DNA of 17,070 nucleotides from CAISIP01 sp963974265. Its GTDB lineage: Bacteria > Pseudomonadota > Gammaproteobacteria > Burkholderiales > Burkholderiaceae_C. Below are positions 7,324-16,213 of this stretch, piece after piece (the first letter of the stretch is position 1; every line of letters begins with the position of its first letter). The notes under the pieces are model-generated. The model had not been told where the DNA came from and did no database searches. It worked only from the letters and a program-made list of their open reading frames with translations. The stretch spans positions 1-17,070 of the forward strand of contig CAXBDR010000088.1 in NCBI GenBank assembly GCA_963974265.1, read 5' to 3'. A program made the position numbers and the translations under genes.

Positions 7324-8188
7324 GGCGGCGCGGTCGGCATGGCGCGCGTGTGGCGCCGCCGCGGTCGCGTGGCTGCTGGCATCGGGCTGGGCAGCGCCGG
7401 TGGCCGCGCAAGGCGCCGCCGTGTCCGCGTCTCCGGGTTCTGCCGTGTCGGCGCCGCAGGCCGCCGCCACGTCCACGGCAACGCCGCGGCAGCGCCGCTC
7501 CGGCTTCGACTTCATGGGGCCGGCCACGCAGGCGATGCAGCGCGACGACGACCGAAATCCCGGCATGTTGTGGGTGCAGGACGGGGAGGTGTCCTGGAAC
7601 CGCCAGCCCGGCAACGGCGGCAAGGCTTGCGTCGCCTGCCATGCGGCGGCGCAACGCAGCATGGCCGGTGTAGCAGCGCGTTACCCGGCCTTCGATGCCA
7701 CCAGCGCACGGCCGGTCACGCTGGGCCAACGCATCGACCTGTGCCGGCAGCGGCACCAGGGGTTGCGTGCACTGGCGTCCGAAGACGATGTGCTGCTGGG
7801 CCTGGAGGCTTTCGTGGCGCACCAGTCGCGCGGCCTGCCGATCGCGCCACCTCCAGATCCCCGGTTGGCGCCGTTCACCGCGCAGGGCCGCACGCTGTTT
7901 GTCCAGCGCATGGGGCAGTTGAACCTGTCGTGCAGCAATTGCCACGACGACAACGCCGGCCACCGGCTCGGCGGCAGCCCGATTCCCGAGGGCCATGCGA
8001 CCGGGTATCCGATCTACCGGCTGGAGTGGCAGGCGCTGGGTTCGTTGCAGCGCCGCCTGCGCAGCTGCTTGAGCGGCGTACGCGCCGAACCGTTTGCGGC
8101 CGGCGCGCCGGAGTGGGTGGCGCTGGAGCTTTACCTGGCGCAACGTGCGCGCGGCATGCCGCTGGAGACGCCGGCGGTCAGGCCGTGA
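7313..8188 (+). CDS. soxA: SoxA diheme c-type cytochrome
   Basis: SoxA is the catalytic half of SoxXA, which forms a disulfide link between a sulfur substrate and the SoxY cysteine. Numbered from a GTG at 7313 (291 residues), it has a Sec signal peptide ending near VAAQ (about 33). Heme sites are CVACH (C106, C109, H110) and CSNCH (C207, C210, H211). C144 in LCRQRH is the probable axial ligand of the first heme. C252 in RSCLSGVRAEPF is the expected cysteine persulfide ligand of the active-site heme. All functional residues are present, so the enzyme is probably active. The start is uncertain: the GTG overlaps soxZ by 11 bases without a clear ribosome site, and a GTG at 7274 is also in frame. 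It is the last gene of the operon; a strong hairpin follows at 8211-8230. Confidence 0.93.
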   Translation: MSAEAARSAWRACGAAAVAWLLASGWAAPVAAQGAAVSASPGSAVSAPQAAATSTATPRQRRSGFDFMGPATQAMQRDDDRNPGMLWVQDGEVSWNRQPGNGGKACVACHAAAQRSMAGVAARYPAFDATSARPVTLGQRIDLCRQRHQGLRALASEDDVLLGLEAFVAHQSRGLPIAPPPDPRLAPFTAQGRTLFVQRMGQLNLSCSNCHDDNAGHRLGGSPIPEGHATGYPIYRLEWQALGSLQRRLRSCLSGVRAEPFAAGAPEWVALELYLAQRARGMPLETPAVRP

Positions 8189-8190
8189 GG

Positions 8191-8259
8191 GACCCCATTT
8201 GTCTGCTCCGCGGCCGCTTCGGAGCGGCCGTGTCCTTGTGCGGGCCCCTTGATGGGGTC
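8191..8259. terminator. Nested hairpin between convergent operons
   Basis: An inner stem CGGCCGCT (8211-8218), loop TCGG, AGCGGCCG (8223-8230) is a perfect 8-bp GC-rich hairpin starting 22 bp after the soxA stop. It is nested within an outer inverted repeat GACCCCAT (8191-8198) and ATGGGGTC (8252-8259). There is no T-rich tail on either strand, so it may act as a Rho-assisted or bidirectional terminator between soxA and the convergent deacetylase gene (stop at 8277). Confidence 0.6.
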
Positions 8260-8276
8260 AGGATCTGCGGTCGCGC

Positions 8277-9178
8277 TCAGCGCGCGGCCTGCTTGACGTG
8301 GCTGGCCACGTCCTTGTGCGTCGCGAACCACACGCCGCCCTTGGCCTGCATGTGGGCGATCAGCTCGGCCAGGATGAACAGGCGCGAGCGGTACCCGATC
8401 ACATGCGGATGCATGGTCAGCAGGAACAGGCCGCCTTCATCCCAGGCCCCGTCGAACTCGCGCCGGAAGATGTCGAGCACCGTGGCCGGCGCGGTGTAGG
8501 GACGCAGCGCCTGGAACCGGTTCATGTTGAAGTAGACCGCGTCGTCGCGGATCCACTCGACCGGCAGCTCGACGATGCCGGTGGGCTCGCCATGCTGTTC
8601 GAGTTCGTAGGGGTCGTCGTCGGCCATCAGCGACGAGTCGTAAAGCAAGCCCATCTCGCGCTGTATCGTCAGCGTGGCCGGCGAAAAGTCCCACGACGGC
8701 GTGCGCATGCCGACCGGCTGCACGCCGGTGATCTTCGTCAACGTGTCGAAGGAGCGCAGGTGCAGTTCGCGCTCGTCCTTCTCGGGCAGGATGGAGTTGA
8801 GCTCGTGGATCCAGCCGTGCAGGCCGATTTCGTGGCCTTCGGCAATGACGCGGCGCTGCTCGTCCGGGTACAGCAGCGCCGCGACGGCCGGCACGAAGAA
8901 GGTCGCCGGCACACCGGTCTTTTTCAGCAGCGCGAGGATGCGCGGTACGCCGACGCGGCTGCCGAACTGGCCCCACGACATGCGGCCGATGGACTTGCCG
9001 CCATCGCGCAGCTCGTTCGTGTCGTGGTCGGAATCGAAGGACAGCGCCACCGCGCAGCGCGCGTCACCCGGCCATTGCGCCGGGCGCAGGCTACGGCCGG
9101 CGCGCACCTGGTTCACGCGCTGGCGCCATTGGGCTTCTTCCCACTGCCAGGGTTCGATGTTGGCGCTGGACGGTTCGT

Positions 9179-9182
<4 letters not shown>
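8277..9182 (-). CDS. Polysaccharide deacetylase (NodB-homology) family hydrolase
   Basis: This 301-residue protein has the carbohydrate esterase 4 (NodB) fold of metal-dependent deacetylases. Motif 1 reads LSFDSDHD (48-55, with D50 the probable base and D52/H53/D54 around the metal). Motif 2 is HGWIH (H122 and H126). RTPSW (160-164) and LTMHPH (about 255-260) are further active-site motifs. The DSDHD form is seen in the cytoplasmic HpPgdA/PuuE-like branch, which includes cyclic-imide and allantoin-type amidohydrolases as well as deacetylases, and no signal peptide is visible. The ATG at 9182 has AGGAG eight bases upstream and overlaps the preceding ATPase stop by four bases. It is the last gene of the transporter operon, so it probably acts on the imported compound. 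The precise substrate is unknown. Confidence 0.88.
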
Positions 9183-10191
<1,009 letters not shown>

Positions 10192-10195
<4 letters not shown>

Positions 10196-11220
10196 GGCAT
10201 GCTGGCGGCCTGCGCGCTCGCCTCCATGTTCAGCGGATGGTGGCAGCGCCAGGTGCGCGGCAGTGCGATGGTCTGCTGCGGCGCGGTGTCGCAGGCGGAG
10301 GTCGCATGCGCGCAGCGGTCCTTGAACGCGCAGCCGCTGGGCAGCGCGTTCAGCGAGGGCGTGGAGCCCGGAATCTGCATCAGGTCCTTGCCCGGCGCGG
10401 CGCGCGAGGGCAGGCTGTCGATCAGGCCCTGGGTGTAGGGATGGTGCGGGCGGCGCAACACGTCGGCGGTCGGGCCTTCCTCGATCAGCCGGCCGGCATA
10501 CATCACGAGCAGCCGCGAGGCCAGCACCGAAACCGTCGCCAGGTCGTGGCTGATCCAGACCAGGCTCACGCCGGCCTCGCGCACCAGCGCGCGCATCTCG
10601 ATCAGGATCTGCGCCTGGATCGACACGTCCAGCGCCGTCGTGGGTTCGTCGCAGATCACCAGGCCCGGGTTGTTCAGGAAGGCGATCGCGATCGCAACGC
10701 GTTGGCGCATGCCGCCGGAGAGTTCGTGCGGATAGGCGTCGAGCCGGCGTTCCGGATCGGGGATGCCGACCTTGGCCAGCGCCTGCAGGCTGCGCGTGCG
10801 CATCTCCTGCGCGCTCGGGTTGCCGTGCGCGCGCATCGCCAGTTCCATCTGCGTCGACACTTTGAGCACTGCGTTGAGTGTGCTCATCGGGTCCTGGAAC
10901 ACCATCGCGATGTGCCGCCCGCGCAAGGCCCGCAACTGGCTGCGCGGCATGCCGACGAGTTCCTGTCCGTCGAGCCTGACCGAACCCGCGGCGACGCGGC
11001 CGGGCGGATCGATCAGCCCGAGGATGGAGTAACCGGTGACGCTTTTGCCCGAACCCGATTCGCCGACCAGGCCGACGATCTCGCCCGCGTGCACGTCGAA
11101 CGACACGCCGTCGACGGCGCGGGCGGGGCCGGAGCGGGTCATGAATTCGGTGGCGAGGTCGCGCACCTGCAGCAGGACCGTGCCGGATTCCGGCGTCGTG
11201 CCGGCGCGGGCCGCACTCAT
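10192..11220 (-). CDS. Oligopeptide-type ABC transporter ATP-binding protein (DppD/OppD-like)
   Basis: This 342-residue ATPase is the D-type partner of the importer. Walker A is GESGSGKSV, the Q-loop is in MVFQDPMSTLN, the signature is LSGGMRQRVAIAIAF, Walker B is LVICDEPTTALD and the H-loop is WISHDLA. The C-terminal oligopeptide domain contains CAFKDRCAHATSAC. Length and motif order are those of DppD. The ATG at 11220 overlaps the permease stop and the next gene overlaps its own stop, both by four bases. Both ATPases look intact, so the transporter should be functional. Confidence 0.95.
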
Positions 11221-12113
11221 CGCTTGAGCCTCGGGTTGAGCTGGTCGCGGATCTGGTCACCGACCAGGTTGATGGCGACGATCAGGATGATCAGCGCGAT
11301 GCCGGGGTAGATCGAGATCCAGTATCGGCCCGACAACATGTACTGAAAGCCGTTGGCGATCAGCATGCCGAGCGAGGGTTCGGACACCGGCATGCCCAGG
11401 CCCAGGAACGACAAGGTGGCTTCGAGCGCGATCGAGTTGGCGACCTGCACCGTGGCCACGACGATCAGCGGCGGCATGCAGTTGGGCAACACATGGCGGA
11501 ACGCGACCCGGGTCGCGCTCAGCGGCGTCGACAAGGCGGCCTCGACATAGTCCTTGGAGCGTTCGGACGAGGCTGCGCCGTGCGCGGTGCGTGCGAAGTA
11601 TGCGTATTGCGCGGTGACCAGCGCCGCGATCAGCGGCCATTTGCCCTGGCCCAGCAGCGCGGCGAGCACCAGCGCCAGCAGGATGGCCGGGAACGACAGC
11701 TGCAGGTCGATGATGCGCATGATCAGCGTCTCGGTACGTCCGCCGGCGAAGCCGGCCAGCGTGCCGAGTGATGCGCCGATGGCGAACGCAATGGCGCCGG
11801 CCATCAGGCCGACCTGCAGCGAGATGCGCAGCCCGTACAGGATGCCCGAATACAGGTCGCGCCCCTGCGAATCGGTGCCCAGCCAGTGCGTGAAGCCCTT
11901 GCTGCCGACATGGCCGGGCGGGCGGCGCGCGTCCATCAGCACCAGGTTGGACAGGTCGTACGGGTCCTGCGGCGTGATCCACGGCGCGAGCAGCGCCAGC
12001 AGCACGATCAGCGTCAGCACGACGAAGGCGACGACCGCGACCTTGTCCTGCCGGAACTCGCGGATGAAGCCGCGCAGCGGCGTCTCGATCGGGCGGGCGG
12101 TGGCGGTGTTCAT
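11217..12113 (-). CDS. Peptide-type ABC transporter permease (DppC-like)
   Basis: This 298-residue inner-membrane permease has a cytoplasmic N-terminus followed by the first membrane helix (VVAFVVLTLIVLLALLAPWI, about 27-46). The periplasmic loop HWLGTDSQGRDLYSGILYGLR is the typical DppC/OppC motif. The later helices and the EAA-like loop (about 190-220, EAALSTPLSATRVAFRHVLPN) couple to the ATPases. It overlaps dppB by four bases (ATGA at 12110-12113) and the DppD-like ATPase by four bases. No ribosome site is evident before the ATG, so translation probably depends on coupling to the upstream gene. Confidence 0.94.
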   Translation of the reverse strand: MNTATARPIETPLRGFIREFRQDKVAVVAFVVLTLIVLLALLAPWITPQDPYDLSNLVLMDARRPPGHVGSKGFTHWLGTDSQGRDLYSGILYGLRISLQVGLMAGAIAFAIGASLGTLAGFAGGRTETLIMRIIDLQLSFPAILLALVLAALLGQGKWPLIAALVTAQYAYFARTAHGAASSERSKDYVEAALSTPLSATRVAFRHVLPNCMPPLIVVATVQVANSIALEATLSFLGLGMPVSEPSLGMLIANGFQYMLSGRYWISIYPGIALIILIVAINLVGDQIRDQLNPRLKR

Positions 12114-13084
12114 GAGGTCTTGCGCGCGCGCAGGCGCGGGTCGAGGGCGGCGTAGGCGATGTCGACCGTGAGGTTGATCGTGATGAACAGCAGCGATACC
12201 AGCATCAGGTAGGCCACCATCACCGGGCGGTCCAGCGTGGAGATGGAGTCGATGATCAGCTTGCCGACGCCGGGCCAGGAGAAGATGGTCTCGGTCACGA
12301 CGGCGAAGGCCAGCGTCGAACCGAGTTCCAGGCCGAACACGGTGACCAGCGGGATCGCGATCAGGCGCAGCACATGGTGGCGCAGGATGGTCCATTCGCT
12401 TTCGCCGGCGGCGCGTGCGAAACGCACGGTGTCGGTCAGCATGACTTCGCGCGTGCCGGCGCGGGCGAGCCGGATCATCAGTGCCATCTTGAACAGCGCC
12501 AGGTTGATCGACGGCAGCAGCATGTGCGTCAGGCCATTGGCGGTGAGGAAACTCCACTCGACGCCGAACAGCGTTACCGTCTCGCCGCGCCCGCCAGCGG
12601 GCAGCAGGCCCATGTTGACGGCGAACACGAAGATCAGGATGAGTCCGATCCAGAACGAGGGCACCGAGAAACCCAGCACCGACACACCCATGATGGTCTT
12701 GGCCGCCGGGCTGTGTGGCGCGTAGCCGGCGAACATGCCCAGCGGCACGCCGATCAGCGTGGCGCCGATGACCGCGGACAGCGTGATCTCCAGCGTGGCC
12801 GGCAGGCGCGACAGGATCAGGTCGAGCACCGGCATGTTGTAGACGAAGGAGCGGCCGAAGTCGCCGGTGGCCAGGCGCTGCAGGAAGATGCCGTATTGCT
12901 GCCACAGGGGCAGGTCGAAGCCGTAGGCGCGTATCGTCTGTTCGCGGATCTCCTGCGTCACGTCGGGTGCGATCATCACGTCGATCGGGTTGCCCACCGC
13001 GTAGACGCCGACGAACACCAGCGCCGAGATGACGAGCATCACGACGGCGGCCTGCATCAGGCGCTGGATGATGAACGCGAGCAT
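12110..13084 (-). CDS. Peptide-type ABC transporter permease (DppB-like)
   Basis: This 324-residue permease starts with the usual first helix (FIIQRLMQAAVVMLVISALVF). It has the DppB family periplasmic segment (DVMIAPDVTQEIREQTIRAYG) and an EAA loop (EVMLTDTVRFARAAGESEWTILRHHVLRLIAIPLV, residues about 210-245) that docks the ATPase. Several further hydrophobic helices follow. It pairs with the DppC-like permease to form the membrane channel. The start at 13084 lies 39 bp after the creatininase-family stop, with no strong ribosome site. Specificity depends mainly on the binding protein, which is encoded divergently at 14638. Confidence 0.94.
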   Translation of the reverse strand: MLAFIIQRLMQAAVVMLVISALVFVGVYAVGNPIDVMIAPDVTQEIREQTIRAYGFDLPLWQQYGIFLQRLATGDFGRSFVYNMPVLDLILSRLPATLEITLSAVIGATLIGVPLGMFAGYAPHSPAAKTIMGVSVLGFSVPSFWIGLILIFVFAVNMGLLPAGGRGETVTLFGVEWSFLTANGLTHMLLPSINLALFKMALMIRLARAGTREVMLTDTVRFARAAGESEWTILRHHVLRLIAIPLVTVFGLELGSTLAFAVVTETIFSWPGVGKLIIDSISTLDRPVMVAYLMLVSLLFITINLTVDIAYAALDPRLRARKTS

Positions 13085-13123
13085 GGTGGACGGCTTGCGG
13101 GTGGGGCGGGAAGGCGGGGGCGA

Positions 13124-13825
13124 TCAGTCCCAGCCGGATTCGATCAAGGCGCGCGTCTCGGCCACGGCGACTTCCCACATCGCCATCAGTTCGTCGTCCG
13201 GGCGCTGGTACAGGCCGCCGAAATTGCCGTCGCCGATGACCTCCTTCTTCACGCCCGGATCGACGCGCAGGTACTTCTCGATGTCGATCATCGGCTTCTG
13301 CGCGGCCGGCATCTGCACGCCGGGCAGGCGGGTCCAGGGCAGGTTCTCCATCCAGGAGGCGTGCGACGCCAGCGGGTCGATCTCCTTGACCTTGGCCAGC
13401 GTCCTGGGCGCATTCCACCAGTTGTGCCACTTGACCTGCACGCCGCGGTTGCGGTCCAGCCACTCGAGGATGGCGCCATGCGCCGGGCCGTTGCCGCCAT
13501 GGCCATTGACGATGACGATCTGTCGGAAACCGGTGCGCACCATGTGGTCCAGGATGTCGCACATCAATGCGCACAACGTGGACAGGCGCAGCGACACCGT
13601 GCCGGGGTAGTCGACGAAGCTCGGCGTGAAGCCGTAGTTGATGGTCGGGTACACCGGCACGTTGATCGGCGCAGCAGCATCGATCGCCACGCGCTCGGCC
13701 AGGATCACGTCGACACACAGGCTCAGGTAGCCGTGTTGTTCGGTCGAGCCCAGCGGCAACACGGCGCGCTGGTCGTGCAGAACGTGTTCCTGCACCTGCA
13801 TCCAGTTCATGTCGGCGAGTCGCAT
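13124..13825 (-). CDS. Creatininase-family amidohydrolase
   Basis: This 233-residue protein belongs to the creatininase superfamily of metal-dependent amidohydrolases. The metal-binding motif GSTEQHG gives E29 and H31, D39 follows in LCVDV, and NGHGGN gives H109. Pseudomonas creatininase has HYEN at the last site, so NGHGGN points to the wider family (as in ArfB and similar enzymes) rather than creatininase itself. Family members open cyclic amides or hydrolyse formamides. The motif between E31 and D39 (YLSLCV) departs from the common HLPL. It is likely cytoplasmic. AAGGA lies 10 bases before the ATG at 13825. It is 14 bp from marR and 39 bp from the permease genes, so it belongs to the transporter operon and probably processes the imported compound. 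Confidence 0.9.
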   Translation of the reverse strand: MRLADMNWMQVQEHVLHDQRAVLPLGSTEQHGYLSLCVDVILAERVAIDAAAPINVPVYPTINYGFTPSFVDYPGTVSLRLSTLCALMCDILDHMVRTGFRQIVIVNGHGGNGPAHGAILEWLDRNRGVQVKWHNWWNAPRTLAKVKEIDPLASHASWMENLPWTRLPGVQMPAAQKPMIDIEKYLRVDPGVKKEVIGDGNFGGLYQRPDDELMAMWEVAVAETRALIESGWD

Positions 13826-13839
13826 GGTTTTCGATTCCT

Positions 13840-14346
13840 TCAGGGTCTGGTCGGGCTGGCCGGAGCCAACACGTCGTGTTCGAACATGGCCAGCACCACC
13901 TTGGCCATCAGTGCCGACAGGGTTTCGCGCTCGATCAGGCTCAGTGGCGCGAGCATTTCCTTTTCCAGGGCAACAAATCGCGGCATGGCTTCGTCGAGGA
14001 TGGCCTGGCCCTTGGCGGTCAATGTCAGGTTCTGCTGGCGCCGGTCGGTCTCGCCGGCGTTGCGCGCGATCAGGCCGAGCTTGGCGATGCGGTTGACGGC
14101 CCGGCTCAGCGTGTTCTTGGGAAACGCGGTCGACGCGGCAATCTCGCTGGCGGTCACGCCGTCCATCAGGCCCAGGCTGTACAGGATGACGAACTCGGCG
14201 CGCGACAGACCGAAACGCTCCTCGACCCATCCATACAGCGGCGTGTTGTAGCGCAGTCCCAGGTAGTTGAAACGCGCGGCAAAGCCGCAGGGGTTGCGCC
14301 ACAGCCGTGCATGCGTAAACGCATCGAGCCGGTGGCGGCCCAGCAT
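13840..14346 (-). CDS. MarR-family transcriptional regulator
   Basis: This 168-residue protein is a winged-helix dimeric regulator. The DNA-binding region (about 48-115) includes SRAEFVILYSLG, the recognition segment TASEIAASTAFPKNTLSRAVNRIAKLGLI, and a wing around RNAGETDRRQQNLTLTAKG, with the DRR motif typical of MarR proteins. Helices at both ends should form the dimer interface. The ATG at 14346 is chosen; a TTG at 14391 would add 15 residues (ending TAEASGAE), and no strong ribosome site separates the two. It is the first gene of the minus-strand operon and stops 14 bp before the creatininase-family gene, with which it probably shares a transcript. It may regulate both this operon and the divergent binding-protein gene, probably through TTRGTTCCAA motifs nearby; the effector is unknown. 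Confidence 0.92.
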   Translation of the reverse strand: MLGRHRLDAFTHARLWRNPCGFAARFNYLGLRYNTPLYGWVEERFGLSRAEFVILYSLGLMDGVTASEIAASTAFPKNTLSRAVNRIAKLGLIARNAGETDRRQQNLTLTAKGQAILDEAMPRFVALEKEMLAPLSLIERETLSALMAKVVLAMFEHDVLAPASPTRP

Positions 14347-14381
14347 TTCGGCGCCCGAGGCCTCGGCCGTGGTGGAGGTAT

Positions 14382-14398
14382 TTGGTTCCAATTTGAAC
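14382..14398. promoter_or_regulatory. Candidate MarR operator near the marR start
   Basis: TTGGTTCCAA (14382-14391) is a perfect inverted repeat with a 2-bp centre and overlaps a second near-palindrome GTTC-N6-GAAC (14385-14398). The site lies about 36 bp upstream of the marR ATG. A nearly identical copy precedes the divergent binding-protein promoter. This fits autoregulation but rests only on symmetry and repetition. Confidence 0.4.
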
Positions 14399-14537
14399 GG
14401 ATTTGGATTGCTGCGCTCGCATGCTATCAAACTTCGACGCCCATGGGAACCCACGACGTCAAGTGATTCTTCCTGTGCACAGCATCGGGGCACCAGCGTG
14501 GTGTCAGCACCGGGGCGGTGCATGCGGATAATCAAAA

Positions 14538-14547
14538 TTAGTTCCAA
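14538..14547. promoter_or_regulatory. Candidate MarR operator upstream of the binding-protein promoter
   Basis: TTAGTTCCAA matches the marR-proximal motif at nine of ten positions. It ends six bases before the -35 hexamer at 14554, so a bound regulator could contact polymerase or block it. The regulator is an inference. Confidence 0.4.
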
Positions 14548-14553
14548 AAGGTA

Positions 14554-14581
14554 TTGACGCCGGCATGGCCACGGCTTAAAT
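14554..14581 (+). promoter_or_regulatory. Sigma-70-type promoter of the binding-protein gene
   Basis: TTGACG (14554-14559) and TTAAAT (14576-14581) are separated by 16 bp. They match the -35 consensus at five of six and the -10 consensus at four of six positions. TAAATT one base further gives a 17-bp spacer with a similar score. Transcription would begin near 14588, leaving a 5' leader of about 50 nt. Confidence 0.5.
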
Positions 14582-14637
14582 TCGTTTCCGCAAGGGCTGC
14601 GGCATGCGCGGCGCCAAACCACAACAGGAGTTTCACC

Positions 14638-16209
14638 ATGCGTTCCTTCTTGACTGGCGTGTTGTGCGCCACCGCATTGCTGACGTCGGCAGTCGCGCAG
14701 ACCCTGACCATCGGCGTACGCGGCGGTCCCGACTCGATCGATCCGCACTTCACCGCCACCGGTACCCATGCCGAAGCACTCAAGCATGTCTACGACACGC
14801 TGGTGTGGTCTGGCGACGGCCTCGAACTTGAACCCCGCCTGGCCGAAAGCTGGAAGGCGATCAACGACACCACCTGGGAATTCAAATTGCGCAAAGGCGT
14901 GAAGTTTCACGATGGCTCGGACTTCACCGCCACCGACGTCAAGTTCTCGATCGAACGTATCCCGATGGTGGCCGGCCCCAACCCGACCACGATCTACGTG
15001 CGCCGCGTCAAGGAAACGAAGATCATCGATCCGCATACCGTGCATGTGATCACCGACGGCGCAGCACCGACGCTGCCGAACGATTTCATCCGCTTGTTCA
15101 TTGTCTCGAGCAAGGCTGCGGCCGGCTTGACCAAGGACACCGCCAACGAAGCCTTCAACACCGGCAAGGCGGCCGTGGGTACAGGCCCATACAAGTACGT
15201 GTCCTGGCAACCCAAGGGCGACCTGGTGCTGGACCGGTTCGATGGCTATTGGGGCCCGAAGGAACCCTGGGCGCGCCACGTGCGCAAGGAGATCGCCAAC
15301 GACGCCGCGCGCGTGGCCCAGCTCAAGGCCGGCCAGCTCGACCTGATCACCCGCGTGCCGGCAACCGACGTGGCCACGCTCAAGCGCGACCCGAAGATCG
15401 ACGTGCAGACGGTTGATACGGTCTATGTGTTCAACGTCGAACTCGACCTGCGCGAGAAGCTGCAGAACGCCAGCAACAAGGACGGCTCCCCGCTGGCCAA
15501 GAACCCGTTCCTGGACCTGCGCGTGCGCCAGGCCATCGACCTGGCGATCGACCGCAAGGGCCTGGCCGAAGTGGCGATGGAAGGCCTGGGCAAGGCCTCG
15601 AGCCAGATGGTGACACCGTCGATCTTCGGCTTCAACAAGTCGCTTCCCGAGCGCAAGTACGACCCTGCCGCCGCCAAGAAGCTGCTGGCCGACGCCGGTT
15701 ATCCGAACGGCTTCAAGATCCAGTTCTCGTTCACCAAGGACCGCCTGCCGGGCGACACCCAGGTCGGCACCTCGATCGCGCAGATGCTGGCGGCCATCGG
15801 TATCGATGCCACGCCCAATGCGCAACCGGCGGCGGTGTTCTTCCCGGCGCGTACCCGCGGCGAGTTCTCGATGTCGATGTCCGGCTGGGGTACGCTGACC
15901 GGCGAGGCGCACTACACCTTGTCCTCGCTGGCGCACTCCAACGACAAGGAGAAGAAGATGGGTGCGTTCAACGTGCTGGGCTACCACAACCCCGAGATGG
16001 ACAAGCTGCTGCAGGCCGCCGCCATCGAGATGGACATCGCCAAGCGCCGCAAGTACCTCGAAGACGCGAACGCACTGGTCGACAAGGACAAGCAGCGCCT
16101 GCCCATCGTCGCCGTCGGTTCGGCCTGGGCGATGCAGAAGGGCAAGGTCACGATCAAGCCGCGTGTCGACGAGGACACGTTGGCGATGAACATCAAGCCG
16201 GCCAAATAG
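14638..16209 (+). CDS. ABC transporter substrate-binding protein, family 5 (peptide/nickel type)
   Basis: This 523-residue periplasmic protein has a Sec signal peptide (FLTGVLCATALLTSAVAQ, cleaved near residue 20). The family 5 core follows, with RGGPDSIDPHFTATG near the N-terminus and the typical segments LAESWKAINDTTWEFKLRKGVKFHDG and FTATDVKFSIER. The binding-lobe motif GTGPYKYVSW and the later VRQAIDLAIDRK segment are also characteristic. Length and order are those of DppA/OppA/GsiB-like proteins. It should capture a compound for the DppBCDF-like importer encoded on the minus strand. The AGGAG ribosome site ends seven bases before the ATG. It is followed after four bases by the isoaspartyl peptidase gene. 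The ligand cannot be read from sequence alone. Confidence 0.95.
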   Translation: MRSFLTGVLCATALLTSAVAQTLTIGVRGGPDSIDPHFTATGTHAEALKHVYDTLVWSGDGLELEPRLAESWKAINDTTWEFKLRKGVKFHDGSDFTATDVKFSIERIPMVAGPNPTTIYVRRVKETKIIDPHTVHVITDGAAPTLPNDFIRLFIVSSKAAAGLTKDTANEAFNTGKAAVGTGPYKYVSWQPKGDLVLDRFDGYWGPKEPWARHVRKEIANDAARVAQLKAGQLDLITRVPATDVATLKRDPKIDVQTVDTVYVFNVELDLREKLQNASNKDGSPLAKNPFLDLRVRQAIDLAIDRKGLAEVAMEGLGKASSQMVTPSIFGFNKSLPERKYDPAAAKKLLADAGYPNGFKIQFSFTKDRLPGDTQVGTSIAQMLAAIGIDATPNAQPAAVFFPARTRGEFSMSMSGWGTLTGEAHYTLSSLAHSNDKEKKMGAFNVLGYHNPEMDKLLQAAAIEMDIAKRRKYLEDANALVDKDKQRLPIVAVGSAWAMQKGKVTIKPRVDEDTLAMNIKPAK

Positions 16210-16213
16210 GTCC

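Larger units (their letters stand above)
14347..14637. promoter_or_regulatory. Divergent control region between marR and the binding-protein gene
   Basis: This 291-bp gap holds the control signals for both operons. TTGGTTCCAA (14382-14391) and TTAGTTCCAA (14538-14547) share nine of ten bases, the first being a perfect TTGG-N2-CCAA inverted repeat. Two further inverted repeats are CACCA-N3-TGGTG (14491-14503) and GCACC-N5-GGTGC (14507-14521). No convincing minus-strand promoter was found. No gene is supported here. Confidence 0.6.
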
